Translations under genes and position numbers: made by a program
Assembly (NCBI GenBank): GCA_000824825.2
Contig: LM655169.1
Location: forward strand, 5,962-69,961
Direction of reading: 5' to 3'
Origin: Mesorhizobium sp. ORS 3324
GTDB taxonomy: Bacteria; Pseudomonadota; Alphaproteobacteria; Rhizobiales; Rhizobiaceae
DNA: 64,000 nt
Notes under the pieces: generated by a model
Database searches by the model: none
What the model saw: the letters and a program-made list of their open reading frames with translations, nothing else
Told to the model about the DNA's origin: nothing
Shown: piece after piece, positions 1 through 11,069 of the stretch
How positions within the stretch are numbered: position 1 is the stretch's first letter
Layout of the letters: every line of letters begins with the position of its first letter

Positions 1-150
1 GTGACGGGGAGAAAGGGCTGGCCGCAACGACGGCGACCTTCTTGCGACGCTTATGATTGGCGAAGCCGGCGATCACAGCTCCCCTCTCCCCGTCACTATA
101 CAGTCACTATACGGGGAGAAGGTGCCGGCAGGCAGGTGAGGGCAGCGCCG
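1..150. repeat. Intergenic palindromic repeat, family C (copy 1, cut by window edge)
   Basis: This stretch contains gacggggagaa motifs, the inverted form ctccccgtc, and the tail ggtgccggcaggcaggtgag. The same string of motifs recurs at about 61745-61890. It has the look of a mobile palindromic intergenic element rather than coding DNA, and the open frame through it is a shadow. Bases 150-231 hold nothing I recognise. Confidence 0.6.
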
Positions 151-231
151 GCCTCGAAAATGAGTTCTCAAACTCAGGTCTGTCGCGATTTTTTTTGCCG
201 GCCAGCCGAAGGGTGCGCGACGCGAGCCATC

Positions 232-879
232 CTACGGCAGCCTAAACCACACCGGCAGCAGCCCCGATTGCTGCGCGCCGTCGATCAGCTCGAAGGCGGG
301 CAGCGCCACCAAAAAAACCAGCCCGTCGAGCAGCGTGTTCAGGAGCAGGCGCGGCTTGAAGCTGCCGGTATCGCCTTCCTGGTAGAGCGAGAGCTTCGGA
401 AAGAAGCGCGGCACGCGCGCCAGATAGGCTTCATAAGGGGCGCCGAGCGCCTGCTTGAGGAATTTCTCCTCGCGCAGGATGACGATGTGGAAGGCGCCGG
501 CGCACAGAGTTGCGAAAAGGATGATGCCGGAGAAGGAGCCGATCTGCGCGCCGACGCCGGCAGCGGCGACCGTCGAGAACACATAGAGCGGGTTGCGGGT
601 GATCGAATAGGGTCCGCCGGTAACCACTTCGGAGGACTTTCGCCCGCCGATATAGAGCGTCGCCCACAACCGTCCGACGATGCCGAGGAAGATCAGCAGC
701 ACGCCGAGCATCTCGATCGACTCGTGGACGGGCGTGTCCGGCGGGAAGGTCGACTGGCCAAACAGCAGCGCCGCGAACAGCACCACGATCAGCACCGCCA
801 GCACCAGCCTGCGCATTTGCTGGTAGCCGCCAAGACCTTCTGGTTGCCTGGCAGGCGGAGATTTCACTTCATTGACCAT
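232..879 (-). CDS. Isoprenylcysteine carboxyl methyltransferase (ICMT/PEMT)-like membrane protein
   Basis: About 215 aa from the ATG at 879; an upstream ATG at 960 is possible, but neither has a clear ribosome site. A first membrane segment (LVLAVLIVVLFAALLF) lies near residues 25-40. The family signature GPYSITRNPLYV sits mid-protein, followed by two hydrophobic stretches and the motif EEKFLKQALGAPYEAYLARVP, which matches the SAM-binding C-terminal half of ICMT/PEMT-like methyltransferases (E..L...FG..Y..Y...V.R). The substrate of bacterial members is generally unknown. It lies just downstream of infC on the same strand and may be read from the same transcript. Confidence 0.75.
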   Translation of the reverse strand: MVNEVKSPPARQPEGLGGYQQMRRLVLAVLIVVLFAALLFGQSTFPPDTPVHESIEMLGVLLIFLGIVGRLWATLYIGGRKSSEVVTGGPYSITRNPLYVFSTVAAAGVGAQIGSFSGIILFATLCAGAFHIVILREEKFLKQALGAPYEAYLARVPRFFPKLSLYQEGDTGSFKPRLLLNTLLDGLVFLVALPAFELIDGAQQSGLLPVWFRLP

Positions 880-974
880 GACGAGAACCGATCGCCGAGA
901 TTTGAGAGCGATCGGATAGAAAACAGGCGCCCCGCCGATCGTCGGGACGCCTTGCACCATGATTTTGGCGGATT

Positions 975-1511
975 TTAGCGGGGCGCCAACACCATCATCA
1001 TCTGGCGGCCTTCGAGCTTCGGCTCGGCCTCGACCTTGGCGATCGGCGCCACTTCCTCGCGCACCTTGTTCAGGAGCTGCATGCCGAGCTCCATATGCGC
1101 CATCTCGCGGCCGCGGAAGCGCAGCGTCAGCTTGACCTTGTCGCCCTCCTCGAAGAAGCGCCGCACGGCCTTCATCTTGGTCTCGTAGTCATGGCTGTCG
1201 ATGTTCGGGCGCATCTTGATCTCCTTGATCTCGATGACCTTCTGGTTCTTGCGCGCTTCGGCCGCCTTCTTCTGGTTGGCGTATTTCAGCTTGCCTAGAT
1301 CGAGGATCTTGACGACGGGCGGCTGCGCATTGGGCGATATCTCAACGAGATCGAGCCCGGCCTCTTCGGCCAGCAACAGCGCTTCGTTGATGGAAACTTC
1401 GCCACGATTGTGGCCTTCTGCGTCGATGAGCTGGACCCGGGGTACCCGGATGTCTCGGTTGGAGCGCGGACCGTCCTTGGTGGGTGCCGCTGCTTTGAAA
1501 GGTCTGCGAAT
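975..1511 (-). CDS. infC: Translation initiation factor IF-3
   Basis: 178 aa. IF-3 binds the 30S subunit and checks start-codon and initiator-tRNA pairing. The frame reads back from [16 protein letters not shown] to an ATT at 1511, giving an N-terminus read as [14 protein letters not shown] and then [12 protein letters not shown], the normal start of the IF-3 N domain. No ATG or GTG in this frame gives a full-length protein. The N domain, lysine-rich linker helix ([16 protein letters not shown]) and C domain ([12 protein letters not shown]) are all present. The rare ATT start is the known basis of IF-3 autoregulation. The usual downstream rpmI-rplT genes are not here. Confidence 0.95.
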   Translation of the reverse strand: MRRPFKAAAPTKDGPRSNRDIRVPRVQLIDAEGHNRGEVSINEALLLAEEAGLDLVEISPNAQPPVVKILDLGKLKYANQKKAAEARKNQKVIEIKEIKMRPNIDSHDYETKMKAVRRFFEEGDKVKLTLRFRGREMAHMELGMQLLNKVREEVAPIAKVEAEPKLEGRQMMMVLAPR

Positions 1512-1526
1512 GGTCGTGGTCTCCTC
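1509..1526 (-). promoter_or_regulatory. infC: infC ribosome-binding site and ATT start codon
   Basis: Reading the minus strand, GAGGAGACC (1526-1518) lies six bases before ATT (1511-1509). A strong Shine-Dalgarno in front of a non-canonical AUU codon is the established arrangement by which IF-3 limits its own translation. That the codon is used here is inferred from the frame and the family N-terminus. Confidence 0.85.
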
Positions 1527-1737
1527 GGCCGTTTCGTTCAGGGTTCTTTAGATTCAAATCCTTGGACGCGCGTATGTGGTGAGCGCGCGGCCGGAGTCAA
1601 TAGCACAGCCTCGCCAGGAAATCACCTCAAAGCTTGCCCCTGAAGCTTGCCATCGCCTGCACCAAGCGAAGAAGGGTCGCGAGCACTTTTCCGAGCACCA
1701 CAGGTTGTGCCAAAAGACCGGCCGGAAGGACAAGGTC

Positions 1738-2508
1738 ATGAACGCCAGCGAGCCAGTTTTCATCGACGTGGACGGGGCGGCGATCGCCGTCAGGCAGGCG
1801 CGGGGCTCGGCGCCCGGCATCGTCTGGCTGGGCGGGTACAAGTCCGACATGCTCGGCACCAAGGCCGAGGCGCTTGCCGCCTGGACGGCGGGCGAAGGCC
1901 GCGCCTATCTGCGCCACGACTATTCCGGCCACGGCGAATCGGGAGGCGATTTTGCCGACGGCACGATCTCGAAATGGCTGGTCGAGAGCCTCGCCGTCTT
2001 TCGCCGCTTCAGCAAGGGCAAGCAGATCCTGGTCGGCTCCTCGATGGGAGCCTGGATTGCGCTGCGCATGGTGCAGGAATTGCGCCAGGCCGACGAGGAT
2101 CGCGTCGCCGGCCTCGTGCTGCTCGCGCCGGCGCCGGATTTTACCGTCGAGCTGATCGAGCCGGTGCTGACCAAGGCGCAGAAGCGCGACCTTTCGAAAA
2201 AGGGATTTTTCGCGGAGCCGTCCGACTATTCGGACGAGCCCTATATCTACACGCGCGCGCTGATCGAGGACGGCCGGGTGAACAGGGTGATGACCGGGCC
2301 GATCGACACCCACTGTCCGGTACACATCCTTCAGGGCCTTGCCGATCCCGACGTGCCGTCCGGCCATGCGCTGAAGCTTGCGGCACTGCTGCCGTCCGAC
2401 GACGTCACGCTGTCGCTCATTCCTGACGGCGACCATCGCCTCTCGCGCGCGGAGGATCTCGACATGCTCAAGCGCGCGGTCGGAGATCTGGTCAAGCGGG
2501 CAGCCTGA
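1738..2508 (+). CDS. Alpha/beta hydrolase
   Basis: 256 aa from ATG 1738, preceded by GGAAGGA. Alpha/beta-hydrolase fold: an HDYSGHGES oxyanion-side loop at residues 60-68, the nucleophile elbow GSSMGAW with Ser102, an acid in the GLADPDVPSGHAL segment, and a catalytic His in PDGDHRLSR close to the C-terminus. No signal peptide, so probably cytoplasmic. The substrate cannot be told from sequence. The stop is only two bases from the start of benE, so the pair is probably co-transcribed; an ester of an aromatic acid taken up by BenE would be one guess, without direct support. Confidence 0.85.
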   Translation: MNASEPVFIDVDGAAIAVRQARGSAPGIVWLGGYKSDMLGTKAEALAAWTAGEGRAYLRHDYSGHGESGGDFADGTISKWLVESLAVFRRFSKGKQILVGSSMGAWIALRMVQELRQADEDRVAGLVLLAPAPDFTVELIEPVLTKAQKRDLSKKGFFAEPSDYSDEPYIYTRALIEDGRVNRVMTGPIDTHCPVHILQGLADPDVPSGHALKLAALLPSDDVTLSLIPDGDHRLSRAEDLDMLKRAVGDLVKRAA

Positions 2509-2510
2509 AG

Positions 2511-3653
2511 ATGCGAATTTCCATCCCGATATCCGCCTTCGTCGCGGCGATCGTCGGCTTTGGCGGCACGCTCGCCGTCGTCATTGCCGCCGCCAAGGCG
2601 GTCGGGGCCACCCAGATCGAGACCGCGAGCTGGGTGACGGCGATCTGCCTGGCCATGGCTATCGAATGCCTGTGGCTGTCCTGGCGCACCAAGATGCCGG
2701 TCATCACCGCCTGGTCGACGCCGGGCCTGGCGCTGATCGCGGCCTCAAGCGGCTTCACCATGCCGGAAGCCGTCGGCGCCTTCATCGTCACCGGCATGCT
2801 TTTGATCGCCACCGGCCTGTTCAAGCCGCTGACCCGGCTGATCGCGATGATTCCCGCCTCGGTCGCGTCCGGCATGCTGGCCGGCATCCTGGTCGGCTTC
2901 GCCATCAGCGCGGTGAAGACCATCCCCTCCGATCCGTGGCTAATCCTGCCGCTGATCGCGGCCTTCTTCGTCATCCGGCTGTTCAATCCGGCATTGTCGG
3001 TGCTGGTGGTGCTTATCGGCGGCGGCCTCGCCGCTTTCCTCACCGGCCGCGTCGGCGGCCTGCCGGCGCCGGAACTGTCGACGCTGACGCTGATTGCGCC
3101 GCAGTTCACCGCCTCGGCGATCGTTGGCCTTGCCTTGCCGCTCTACCTCGTCACCATGGCCTCGCAAAACCTTTCCGGCCTCGCCGTGCTGAAGGCCGCC
3201 GGCTACCACCCGGAGCCCGGCCCGCTGATCGGCGTCACCGGGCTGTTTTCGCTGCTTTCGGCGCCGTTCGGCGCTTCGACCACCAATCTGGCTGCGATCT
3301 CGGCGGCGATCTGCACCGGCCCGGACGTCCATCCGGATCCCGCCGAGCGCTGGAAGACCGGGCCGTTCTACGCGCTCGCCTATCTTGTCTTCGCCATCTT
3401 CGGCGCTTCGCTGGTGGCGATCTTCGCCGTCCTGCCGCAGAGCCTGATCGTGCTGGTCGCCGGACTGGCGCTGATGGCGCCTTTAGCCAACGCGCTCTCG
3501 ATCGCTCTTCACGACACGGGCGAGCGCATGCCGGCCACGGTCACCTTCGCGGTCACCGCCTCGGGGCTCACGCTGTTCGGCGTCGGCGCCGCGTTCTGGG
3601 GGCTGGTTGCCGGAATGGCAGTGCTTTTCCTCGAGAAAGTCAAAAAGCGATAA
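2511..3653 (+). CDS. benE: BenE-family benzoate/H+ symporter-like transporter
   Basis: 380 aa, almost entirely hydrophobic with about 11-12 membrane segments. Family features are the N-terminal WVTAICLAMAIECLWLSWRTKMPV region, AWSTPGLALI, and the conserved segment SAPFGASTTNLAAISAAICTG. BenE proteins are inner-membrane permeases of the APC/NAT-like fold, described for benzoate uptake in Acinetobacter; many rhizobial members have unknown substrates. It begins two bases after the hydrolase stop. No ben catabolic genes are in the window, so benzoate as substrate is inference from the family name. Confidence 0.88.
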   Translation: MRISIPISAFVAAIVGFGGTLAVVIAAAKAVGATQIETASWVTAICLAMAIECLWLSWRTKMPVITAWSTPGLALIAASSGFTMPEAVGAFIVTGMLLIATGLFKPLTRLIAMIPASVASGMLAGILVGFAISAVKTIPSDPWLILPLIAAFFVIRLFNPALSVLVVLIGGGLAAFLTGRVGGLPAPELSTLTLIAPQFTASAIVGLALPLYLVTMASQNLSGLAVLKAAGYHPEPGPLIGVTGLFSLLSAPFGASTTNLAAISAAICTGPDVHPDPAERWKTGPFYALAYLVFAIFGASLVAIFAVLPQSLIVLVAGLALMAPLANALSIALHDTGERMPATVTFAVTASGLTLFGVGAAFWGLVAGMAVLFLEKVKKR

Positions 3654-3768
3654 TCATTTCAGTCGCTTCGCCGGTTTTGGCCGGACTTGCCTTGAATCGC
3701 CGATTCTGCCTTCCCATTTCGATTCCACGCAGCCGGTTTGGCTGTCTCCAACGGAAGGATTGGGAGAA

Positions 3769-4251
3769 ATGAACACAACCGCATTGATCCGTCCGGCCTG
3801 GACGCCGGCCACCATCGCGCTGATGGTGATCGGCTTCATGGTGTTCTGGCCGCTCGGCTTCGCCATGCTCGCCTACATCATCTGGGGCGACCGGCTCGAG
3901 GGCTTCAAGCGCGACGTGAACCGCGCCACCGACGGCATCTTCGCCGGCTGCCGCCGCAGCTCCGAAAGGGCAGCCCGCTGGGGCCACGGCTCGTCCCGCA
4001 CCGGAAACGTCGCCTTCGACGACTGGCGCGAGAAGGAGCTGGAGCGCCTCGCCGAGGAGCGCCGCAAGCTCGACGAGATGCTGAGCGAGTTCGACGAATA
4101 TGCCCGCGAGCTGCGCCGCGCCAAGGACCAGGAAGAGTTCGACCGCTTCATGGCTCAGCGCAACAAGCGGACCGCGCCGACCGCAACGAACGACACGACC
4201 GGAAAGACCGCCCCAAACAACGACAAAGGCACGAACCTGCTTGACGACTGA
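3769..4251 (+). CDS. DUF2852 domain membrane-anchored coiled-coil protein
   Basis: 160 aa from ATG 3769 with GGGAGAA just upstream. Residues 9-35 form one hydrophobic segment (TIALMVIGFMVFWPLGFAML). A charged stretch follows, with a long predicted coiled coil from about 85 to 130, rich in Glu, Arg and Leu. The tail is Thr/Asn rich. It matches DUF2852, a family common in Rhizobiales without assigned function. Probably a bitopic inner-membrane protein with a cytoplasmic coiled coil. Monocistronic, followed by a good terminator. Confidence 0.8.
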   Translation: MNTTALIRPAWTPATIALMVIGFMVFWPLGFAMLAYIIWGDRLEGFKRDVNRATDGIFAGCRRSSERAARWGHGSSRTGNVAFDDWREKELERLAEERRKLDEMLSEFDEYARELRRAKDQEEFDRFMAQRNKRTAPTATNDTTGKTAPNNDKGTNLLDD

Positions 4252-4279
4252 GGCTCGCCCATAAGCCCGTTACGATATG

Positions 4280-4312
4280 CGGCGTCGCGCAAAGCGGCGC
4301 CGTTTCTTTTTT
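4280..4312 (+). terminator. Rho-independent terminator after the DUF2852 gene
   Basis: A nine-base stem, CGGCGTCGC (4280-4288) with GCGGCGCCG (4294-4302) and one G-U pair, has a five-base loop and is followed directly by TTTCTTTTTT. It lies 28 bases after the stop codon. Confidence 0.85.
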
Positions 4313-4371
4313 GTTCTCCATAGTACCTTCAGCGCACTGGCCGTTTTTCTCGAATCGCGTATCGTCCAGCC

Positions 4372-5130
4372 ATGTCTCTCGGCTTCTTTCGCAATCTGAC
4401 CAAGCCCAAGCCCGCTCCCGTCGTGGAGCGCGAGCATTGCGTCGCCGGCCGCACGCTGCCGCTCAAGATCGTCGAGAGCGCGCGGGCCCGACGGCTGACC
4501 CTGCGCATCGATTCCGGCGGCCAGGGCCTGCGCATCACCGTGCCGCCCGGCCTGCGCCGCGGCGAAGTCGAGAAATTCCTCGACCGCCATCAGGACTGGC
4601 TCGAGCAGCGCCTGGCGAAGGTGCCGATGCGGCCGCAGGTGCGGCCCGGCATCAAGGTCCCGATCCGCGGCGTGCCGCATCGCATCGTCCATGAGCCGGC
4701 GAAACGCGGCACCGTCACCATCGCGCGCGACGATCGCGGCCCGCTGCTGATCGTCCATGGCGAGCGCGTGCACCTGCCGCGCCGCATCGCCGACTATTTG
4801 AAGCGCGAGGCCAAGCGGGAGATCGAGAAGCTGGTGGTCAAGCATACCGAGGCGATCGGCAAGCGCGCCAAGGCGATCCGTTACAAGGATACCTCCAGCC
4901 GCTGGGGGTCATGCACGTCGGAGGGCAATCTCTCCTTCTCGTGGCGCATCATGATGGCACCGCCGCCGGTCATCAATTACCTGGTGGCGCATGAGGTGGC
5001 CCACCTCAAAGAGATGAACCACGGCCCGAAATTCTGGAGACTGTGCGAAAAACTGTGCCCCGACACCGACCGCTGCAAGGACTGGCTGAAACGCAACGGC
5101 GGCGCGCTGCAGGCGATTGTGTTTGAGTAG
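4372..5130 (+). CDS. YgjP/SprT-type zinc metallopeptidase (M48-like, DUF45)
   Basis: 252 aa. The C-terminal half carries the gluzincin-like signature HEVAHLKEMNHGPKFW: His207, Glu208 and His211 form HExxH and a further His lies in NHGPKFW. Upstream is the family block RWGSCTSEGNLSFSWRIMMA, which is diagnostic for YgjP-like domains. No signal peptide or membrane segment, so cytoplasmic. The biological role is poorly defined. It stands alone between a terminator and a repeat block. Confidence 0.88.
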   Translation: MSLGFFRNLTKPKPAPVVEREHCVAGRTLPLKIVESARARRLTLRIDSGGQGLRITVPPGLRRGEVEKFLDRHQDWLEQRLAKVPMRPQVRPGIKVPIRGVPHRIVHEPAKRGTVTIARDDRGPLLIVHGERVHLPRRIADYLKREAKREIEKLVVKHTEAIGKRAKAIRYKDTSSRWGSCTSEGNLSFSWRIMMAPPPVINYLVAHEVAHLKEMNHGPKFWRLCEKLCPDTDRCKDWLKRNGGALQAIVFE

Positions 5131-5151
5131 CCCGCGTAGGCCGCAGCACTT

Positions 5152-5350
5152 CGTCATCCTAGGGCGGAGCAAGGAGCGAAGCGACGCGCGTAGACCCTAG
5201 GATCCATGCCGTTACGTGTGAGCATTGCAGCGGTTCAGAAGTTGCTTTGCCTTAAGAGGGCATCCCAAAACGGCGTTAATTCTTGTCCGCCGCTATCCTT
5301 TGGCCGACGTAACGGAATGGATCCTCGGGTCAAGCCCGAGGATGACGACG
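5152..5350. repeat. Two adjacent palindromic intergenic repeats
   Basis: The first unit (about 5152-5215) has inverted ends tcctaggg ... ccctagga around gcggagcaaggagcgaagc. A close relative lies at about 55966-56030. The second unit (about 5317-5350) is a hairpin with arms atcctcggg and cccgaggat. Both are non-coding and fold on themselves; they fill most of the 249-base gap between the metallopeptidase gene and the next gene. Confidence 0.65.
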
Positions 5351-5379
5351 GCGCGGTTGCCTCGCCCCACGAACGCCGC

Positions 5380-5598
5380 TCAATCATCGTTCGCCGCATT
5401 CAGCTCCTCCGGCCGCAGCCCTTCCTCACCCTGATGCGGCCAGGGCAAAAAATTCCGGTCGAAGGTGTCGCTGCCAAAATACTCGAGCGCCCGGTGCGCC
5501 TCGGCGCCGTTGAAGTCGGACTTCTCCATCAGATGTACGATCACCTCGCGCGCCTGCGCGATCTTCTGCCTGAGTTCGGCGACGGTCTGGTCGGCCAT
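5380..5598 (-). CDS. Small conserved-looking hypothetical protein (72 aa)
   Basis: 72 aa with a good ribosome site (GGGAGAT, five bases before ATG). It begins MADQTVAELRQKIAQAREVI, a predicted amphipathic helix, continues with an acidic and aromatic region (ALEYFGSDTFDRNFLPWPHQ) and ends in an acidic tail. No signal peptide or membrane segment. I do not recognise the family. It is divergent from trpF, with about 110 bases between the two starts. Confidence 0.6.
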   Translation of the reverse strand: MADQTVAELRQKIAQAREVIVHLMEKSDFNGAEAHRALEYFGSDTFDRNFLPWPHQGEEGLRPEELNAANDD

Positions 5599-5708
5599 TT
5601 TTATCTCTCCCGCCTCAATTGCCTTGAATTCAAGTTAGCGCTTTCTGATCATCCGGCAACAGCATGCTTTTTCTCGACTCTTCGGCTGTTTCGTGCCAAT
5701 CCCGCCCT

Positions 5709-6368
5709 ATGACGCTCGACATCAAGATCTGCGGATTGAAGACCGACGCCGCAATGGCCGCTGCCCTTGCCGGCGGCGCCAGCCATGTCGGCTTCATCTT
5801 CTTCGCCAAAAGCCCGCGCTATGTCGACCCGGCCGAGGCCGGCCGCCTGCGCCAGGCGGCCATCGGCAAGGCCAAGGCGGTCGCCGTCGCCGTCGATGCC
5901 GACGATGCTTTCCTGGACGAGATCGTCGCCAAAATGCGCCCCGACATGCTGCAGCTCCACGGCGCCGAGACGCCGGCGCGGGTGGCGGAGCTCAAGGCCC
6001 GCTACGGTCTGCCGGTGATGAAGGTGCTGTCGGTCAGCGAGGCGGCGGATCTCGAACGGATAAAGCCCTATATCGGCATTGCCGACCGCTTCATGTTCGA
6101 TGCCAAGCCGCCCAAGGGATCGCAATTGCCGGGCGGCAACGGCGTCGCCTTCGACTGGCGCATCCTTGCCGGCCTTGACGCCGGGCTCGATTACATGCTT
6201 TCCGGGGGGCTCAACGCCGCCAATGTCGGCGATGCCCTGAGACTGGCCAATCCGCCCGGAATAGACATCTCGTCCGGTGTGGAAAGCGCTCCGGGCGTCA
6301 AGGATCCGGCGCTGATCGAGCAGTTTTTCCGGGCCGTCAGGGCCGCGCGCGACGATCGCGCCGCCTGA
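5709..6368 (+). CDS. trpF: Phosphoribosylanthranilate isomerase
   Basis: 219 aa from ATG 5709. TrpF performs the Amadori rearrangement of N-(5-phosphoribosyl)anthranilate to CdRP in tryptophan synthesis. The beta/alpha-barrel landmarks are present: the catalytic Cys in KICGLK at the N-terminus, GFIFFAKSPRYV, QLHGAE, and the phosphate-binding C-terminal LSGGLNAANV and GIDISSGVE with its conserved Asp. It is followed by trpB and trpA in the same direction, the usual alphaproteobacterial trpFBA order. No trp-type leader peptide was seen upstream. Confidence 0.97.
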   Translation: MTLDIKICGLKTDAAMAAALAGGASHVGFIFFAKSPRYVDPAEAGRLRQAAIGKAKAVAVAVDADDAFLDEIVAKMRPDMLQLHGAETPARVAELKARYGLPVMKVLSVSEAADLERIKPYIGIADRFMFDAKPPKGSQLPGGNGVAFDWRILAGLDAGLDYMLSGGLNAANVGDALRLANPPGIDISSGVESAPGVKDPALIEQFFRAVRAARDDRAA

Positions 6369-6383
6369 GGAAGTTTCAAACCC

Positions 6384-6435
6384 GAGCATGTCCCGGAGAA
6401 GTGGGAACCGGTTTTCCGACAGGGACAAGCTCAGA
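6384..6435. repeat. Palindromic repeat family A (copy 1)
   Basis: The unit cgagcatgtcccggagaag, then tgggaaccggttttccgac, belongs to a family built around gtgggaaccggtttt with ends resembling gatcatg/catgatc. Copies occur at about 9633, 39620 and 44851. This one lies in the trpF-trpB gap, within the probable transcript. Confidence 0.6.
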
Positions 6436-6458
6436 AGTAAAGACTCAGGAGATCGGCG

Positions 6459-7709
<1,251 letters not shown>

Positions 7710-7711
7710 CA

Positions 7712-8551
7712 ATGACGACCCGCATCGACCGCCGCATGGCGAAGCTCAAATCCGAGGGCCGTCCGGCTTTGGTCACCTATTTCATGGGCGGCGATCCGGA
7801 TTATGACACCTCGCTAGCCATCATGAAGGCGCTGCCGGGCGCCGGCAGCGACATCATCGAGCTCGGCATGCCGTTCTCCGATCCGATGGCCGACGGCCCG
7901 GCCATCCAGGCGGCGGGCCTGAGGGCGCTCAAGGGCGGCCAGACGCTGGTCAAGACACTGAAGATGGCGTCCGCATTCCGCGCCGGCGACGACGAGACGC
8001 CGATCGTGCTGATGGGCTACTACAACCCGATCTACATCTACGGCGTCGATCGCTTCCTCGCCGACGCCAAGGCGAGCGGCATCGACGGGCTGATCGTCGT
8101 CGACCTGCCGCCGGAAATGGACGAGGAACTCTGCATCCCGGCGCTGAAGGCCGGCGTCAATTTCATCCGCCTGGCGACGCCGACCACCGACGACAAGCGC
8201 TTGCCCAAGGTGCTCGAGAACACCTCCGGCTTCGTCTATTACGTGTCGATGACCGGCATCACCGGCTCGGCGCTGGCCGATACCGCCAAGGTCGCTGCAG
8301 CGGTCAAGCGCATCAAGGGTCACACCGCGCTGCCGGTCTGCGTTGGCTTCGGCGTCAAGACCGCCGAGCAGGCCCGCATCATCGGCGCCTCGGCCGACGG
8401 CGTCGTCGTCGGCACCGCGATCGTCAACGCGGTCGCCAATGTGCTTGGGCCGAAAGGCGAGAAGACCGCCGATCCGGCCGAAGCCGTCGCCACCCTGGTC
8501 AGCGGCCTTGCCCAGGGCGTGCGCTCGGCCCGCCTTGCTGCCGCCGAATAG
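7712..8551 (+). CDS. trpA: Tryptophan synthase alpha subunit
   Basis: 279 aa. TrpA cleaves indole-3-glycerol phosphate to indole, which is channelled to TrpB. The catalytic acids are present: Glu50 in [11 protein letters not shown] and Asp61 in [10 protein letters not shown]. The phosphate-binding loops GVKTAEQA and [10 protein letters not shown] lie near the C-terminus. It starts two bases after the trpB stop. accD follows on the same strand after a palindromic repeat. Confidence 0.98.
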   Translation: MTTRIDRRMAKLKSEGRPALVTYFMGGDPDYDTSLAIMKALPGAGSDIIELGMPFSDPMADGPAIQAAGLRALKGGQTLVKTLKMASAFRAGDDETPIVLMGYYNPIYIYGVDRFLADAKASGIDGLIVVDLPPEMDEELCIPALKAGVNFIRLATPTTDDKRLPKVLENTSGFVYYVSMTGITGSALADTAKVAAAVKRIKGHTALPVCVGFGVKTAEQARIIGASADGVVVGTAIVNAVANVLGPKGEKTADPAEAVATLVSGLAQGVRSARLAAAE

Positions 8552-8570
8552 TCTTACTACTTGTTGTTAC

Positions 8571-8613
8571 GCAATTCCGGACGGAAAACCGCCACACACT
8601 TTTCCTGGAATTG
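8571..8613. repeat. Palindromic repeat family B (copy 1)
   Basis: The unit runs from gcaattccggacggaaaac to acttttcctggaattg, with inverted ends. Related copies are at about 47470-47519 and 57470-57508. It sits between trpA and accD, so it would be present in any trpA-accD readthrough transcript. Confidence 0.55.
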
Positions 8614-8646
8614 GTGGAAGTATCTTCCAGGACAGGAGCCGAAGCC

Positions 8647-9570
<924 letters not shown>

Positions 9571-9632
9571 CGCGACATCGTTCGCCGCGAACCGCGATTG
9601 CGACTCGCCTAGCGTGCTGTAGGCTCTGATTT

Positions 9633-9682
9633 TGCACATGGTCCTTCCGAAGCCGATTCCCGGTTTCGGGGTCATGCGTTAG
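9633..9682. repeat. Palindromic repeat family A (degenerate copy)
   Basis: The unit tgcacatggtccttccgaag then cgattcccggtttcgggg, ending gtcatgcgtta, aligns loosely to the family A element. It ends ten bases before the folC start codon. Confidence 0.45.
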
Positions 9683-9691
9683 GATTCTCCC

Positions 9692-11017
9692 ATGACAACG
9701 CTTGCCGCCGACCGTGAAATCGAACACCTGATGACGCTTCATCCGAAAGGCTTCGACCTTTCGCTGGACCGCATCACCCGCCTGCTCGACCGGCTCGGCA
9801 ATCCGCAGGACCGGCTGCCGCCTGTCATCCATATTGCCGGCACCAACGGCAAGGGCTCCTGCGCCGCCTTCTCGCGCGCGCTGCTGGAGGCGGCGGGCCA
9901 TCTGGTCCATGTCCACACCTCGCCGCATCTGGTGAACTGGCACGAGCGCTACCGGCTGGCGGCCGAAGGCGGCGGGAAGCTGGTGGACGATAAGGTCTTC
10001 GCCGAGGCCATCGCGCGCGTCGCCAAGGCCAACCAGGGCCAGAAGATCACCGTCTTCGAGATCCTCACCGCCGTCACCTTCATCTTGTTCTCCGAGCATC
10101 CGGCCGAAGCCGCGATCATCGAGGTCGGCCTCGGCGGCCGTTTCGACGCCACCAATGTCATCGCGCGGCCGGCGGTGTCGGTGATCATGCCGGTGTCGCT
10201 GGACCACGAGGCCTATCTCGGCGACCGGGTCGAGGTGATTGCGGCCGAAAAGGCCGGCATCATGAAACGCGGCTGCCCGGTGGTGATCGGCGCGCAGGAA
10301 AGCGAGACGGCGCTGGAGGTGATGATCGAGACCGCCGAGCGGCTGGATTGCCCGACCGTCGTCTACGGCCAGGATTTCCTGGCCTTCGAGGAGAACGGCC
10401 GCATGGTCTATCAGGACGAGGACGGCCTGATGGACCTGCCTCTGCCGCGCCTGCCCGGGCGCCACCAATTCGCCAATGCCGCCGCGGCGATCGCCGCGGT
10501 CAAGGCCGCCGGCTTCGAGATCGGCCACCGCGCAGCCGAGCGGGCAATGACAAATGCCGCCTGGCCCGCCCGGATGCAGAAGCTGACGCAAGGCCGCCTA
10601 GTGGACCTAGCACCCAAGGGCGCCGAGATCTGGCTCGACGGCGGCCACAATCCGGGCGCCGGCGTCGTCATCGCCGAGGCGCTGGCCGAGCAAGAGGAAA
10701 AGAACCCGCGTCCGCTATTCCTCATCTCCGGCATGATCAACACCAAGGACCAGAGCGGCTATTTCAGCGCCTTCAAGGGGCTGGCCCGGCATGTCTACAC
10801 AGTGCCGGTGAGCAAGAGCGACGCCGGCGTGCCGAATGACGAGCTGGCGCTGCGCGCCACGGAGGCTGGCCTGTCGGCCGAGCCGGTCAGCTCTGTCGCC
10901 AATGCGCTGATGCTGCTGCGCGACAGCTGGGACGGCCCGGCGCCGCGCATTCTCATCGGCGGCTCGCTCTATTTCGCCGGCGCGGTGCTGGACGAGAACG
11001 GCACGCCGCCGACCTGA
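9692..11017 (+). CDS. folC: Bifunctional folylpolyglutamate synthase / dihydrofolate synthase
   Basis: 441 aa. FolC ligates glutamate to dihydropteroate and adds further glutamates to folates. The Mur-ligase-like P-loop GTNGKGSC is at residues 50-57. HTSPHLVNWHERYRL, EVGLGGRFDATNV and SLDHEAYLG follow as conserved blocks, with WLDGGHNPGAG opening the C-terminal domain. It follows accD by 121 bases, a neighbourhood seen in many proteobacteria. Confidence 0.96.
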   Translation: MTTLAADREIEHLMTLHPKGFDLSLDRITRLLDRLGNPQDRLPPVIHIAGTNGKGSCAAFSRALLEAAGHLVHVHTSPHLVNWHERYRLAAEGGGKLVDDKVFAEAIARVAKANQGQKITVFEILTAVTFILFSEHPAEAAIIEVGLGGRFDATNVIARPAVSVIMPVSLDHEAYLGDRVEVIAAEKAGIMKRGCPVVIGAQESETALEVMIETAERLDCPTVVYGQDFLAFEENGRMVYQDEDGLMDLPLPRLPGRHQFANAAAAIAAVKAAGFEIGHRAAERAMTNAAWPARMQKLTQGRLVDLAPKGAEIWLDGGHNPGAGVVIAEALAEQEEKNPRPLFLISGMINTKDQSGYFSAFKGLARHVYTVPVSKSDAGVPNDELALRATEAGLSAEPVSSVANALMLLRDSWDGPAPRILIGGSLYFAGAVLDENGTPPT

Positions 11018-11069
11018 ACAACTCGGGAAGAACTTGAGGCGAATTTCGGCGGGGGCCGAGGAGCCGACC

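Noticed and set aside
1..978. Plus-strand open frame of 325 codons at the window start
   Set aside because: It runs antisense to the ICMT-like gene and through a repeat; its composition is Arg/His-rich, as expected for a shadow in GC-rich DNA.
1538..1560. Possible tRNA T-arm (gattcaaatcc) before infC
   Set aside because: No acceptor stem, D-arm or anticodon arm could be placed around it.
5709..6458. trp-type attenuator before trpF or trpB
   Set aside because: No Trp-codon cluster or alternative hairpins; the trpF-trpB gap contains only a family A repeat.
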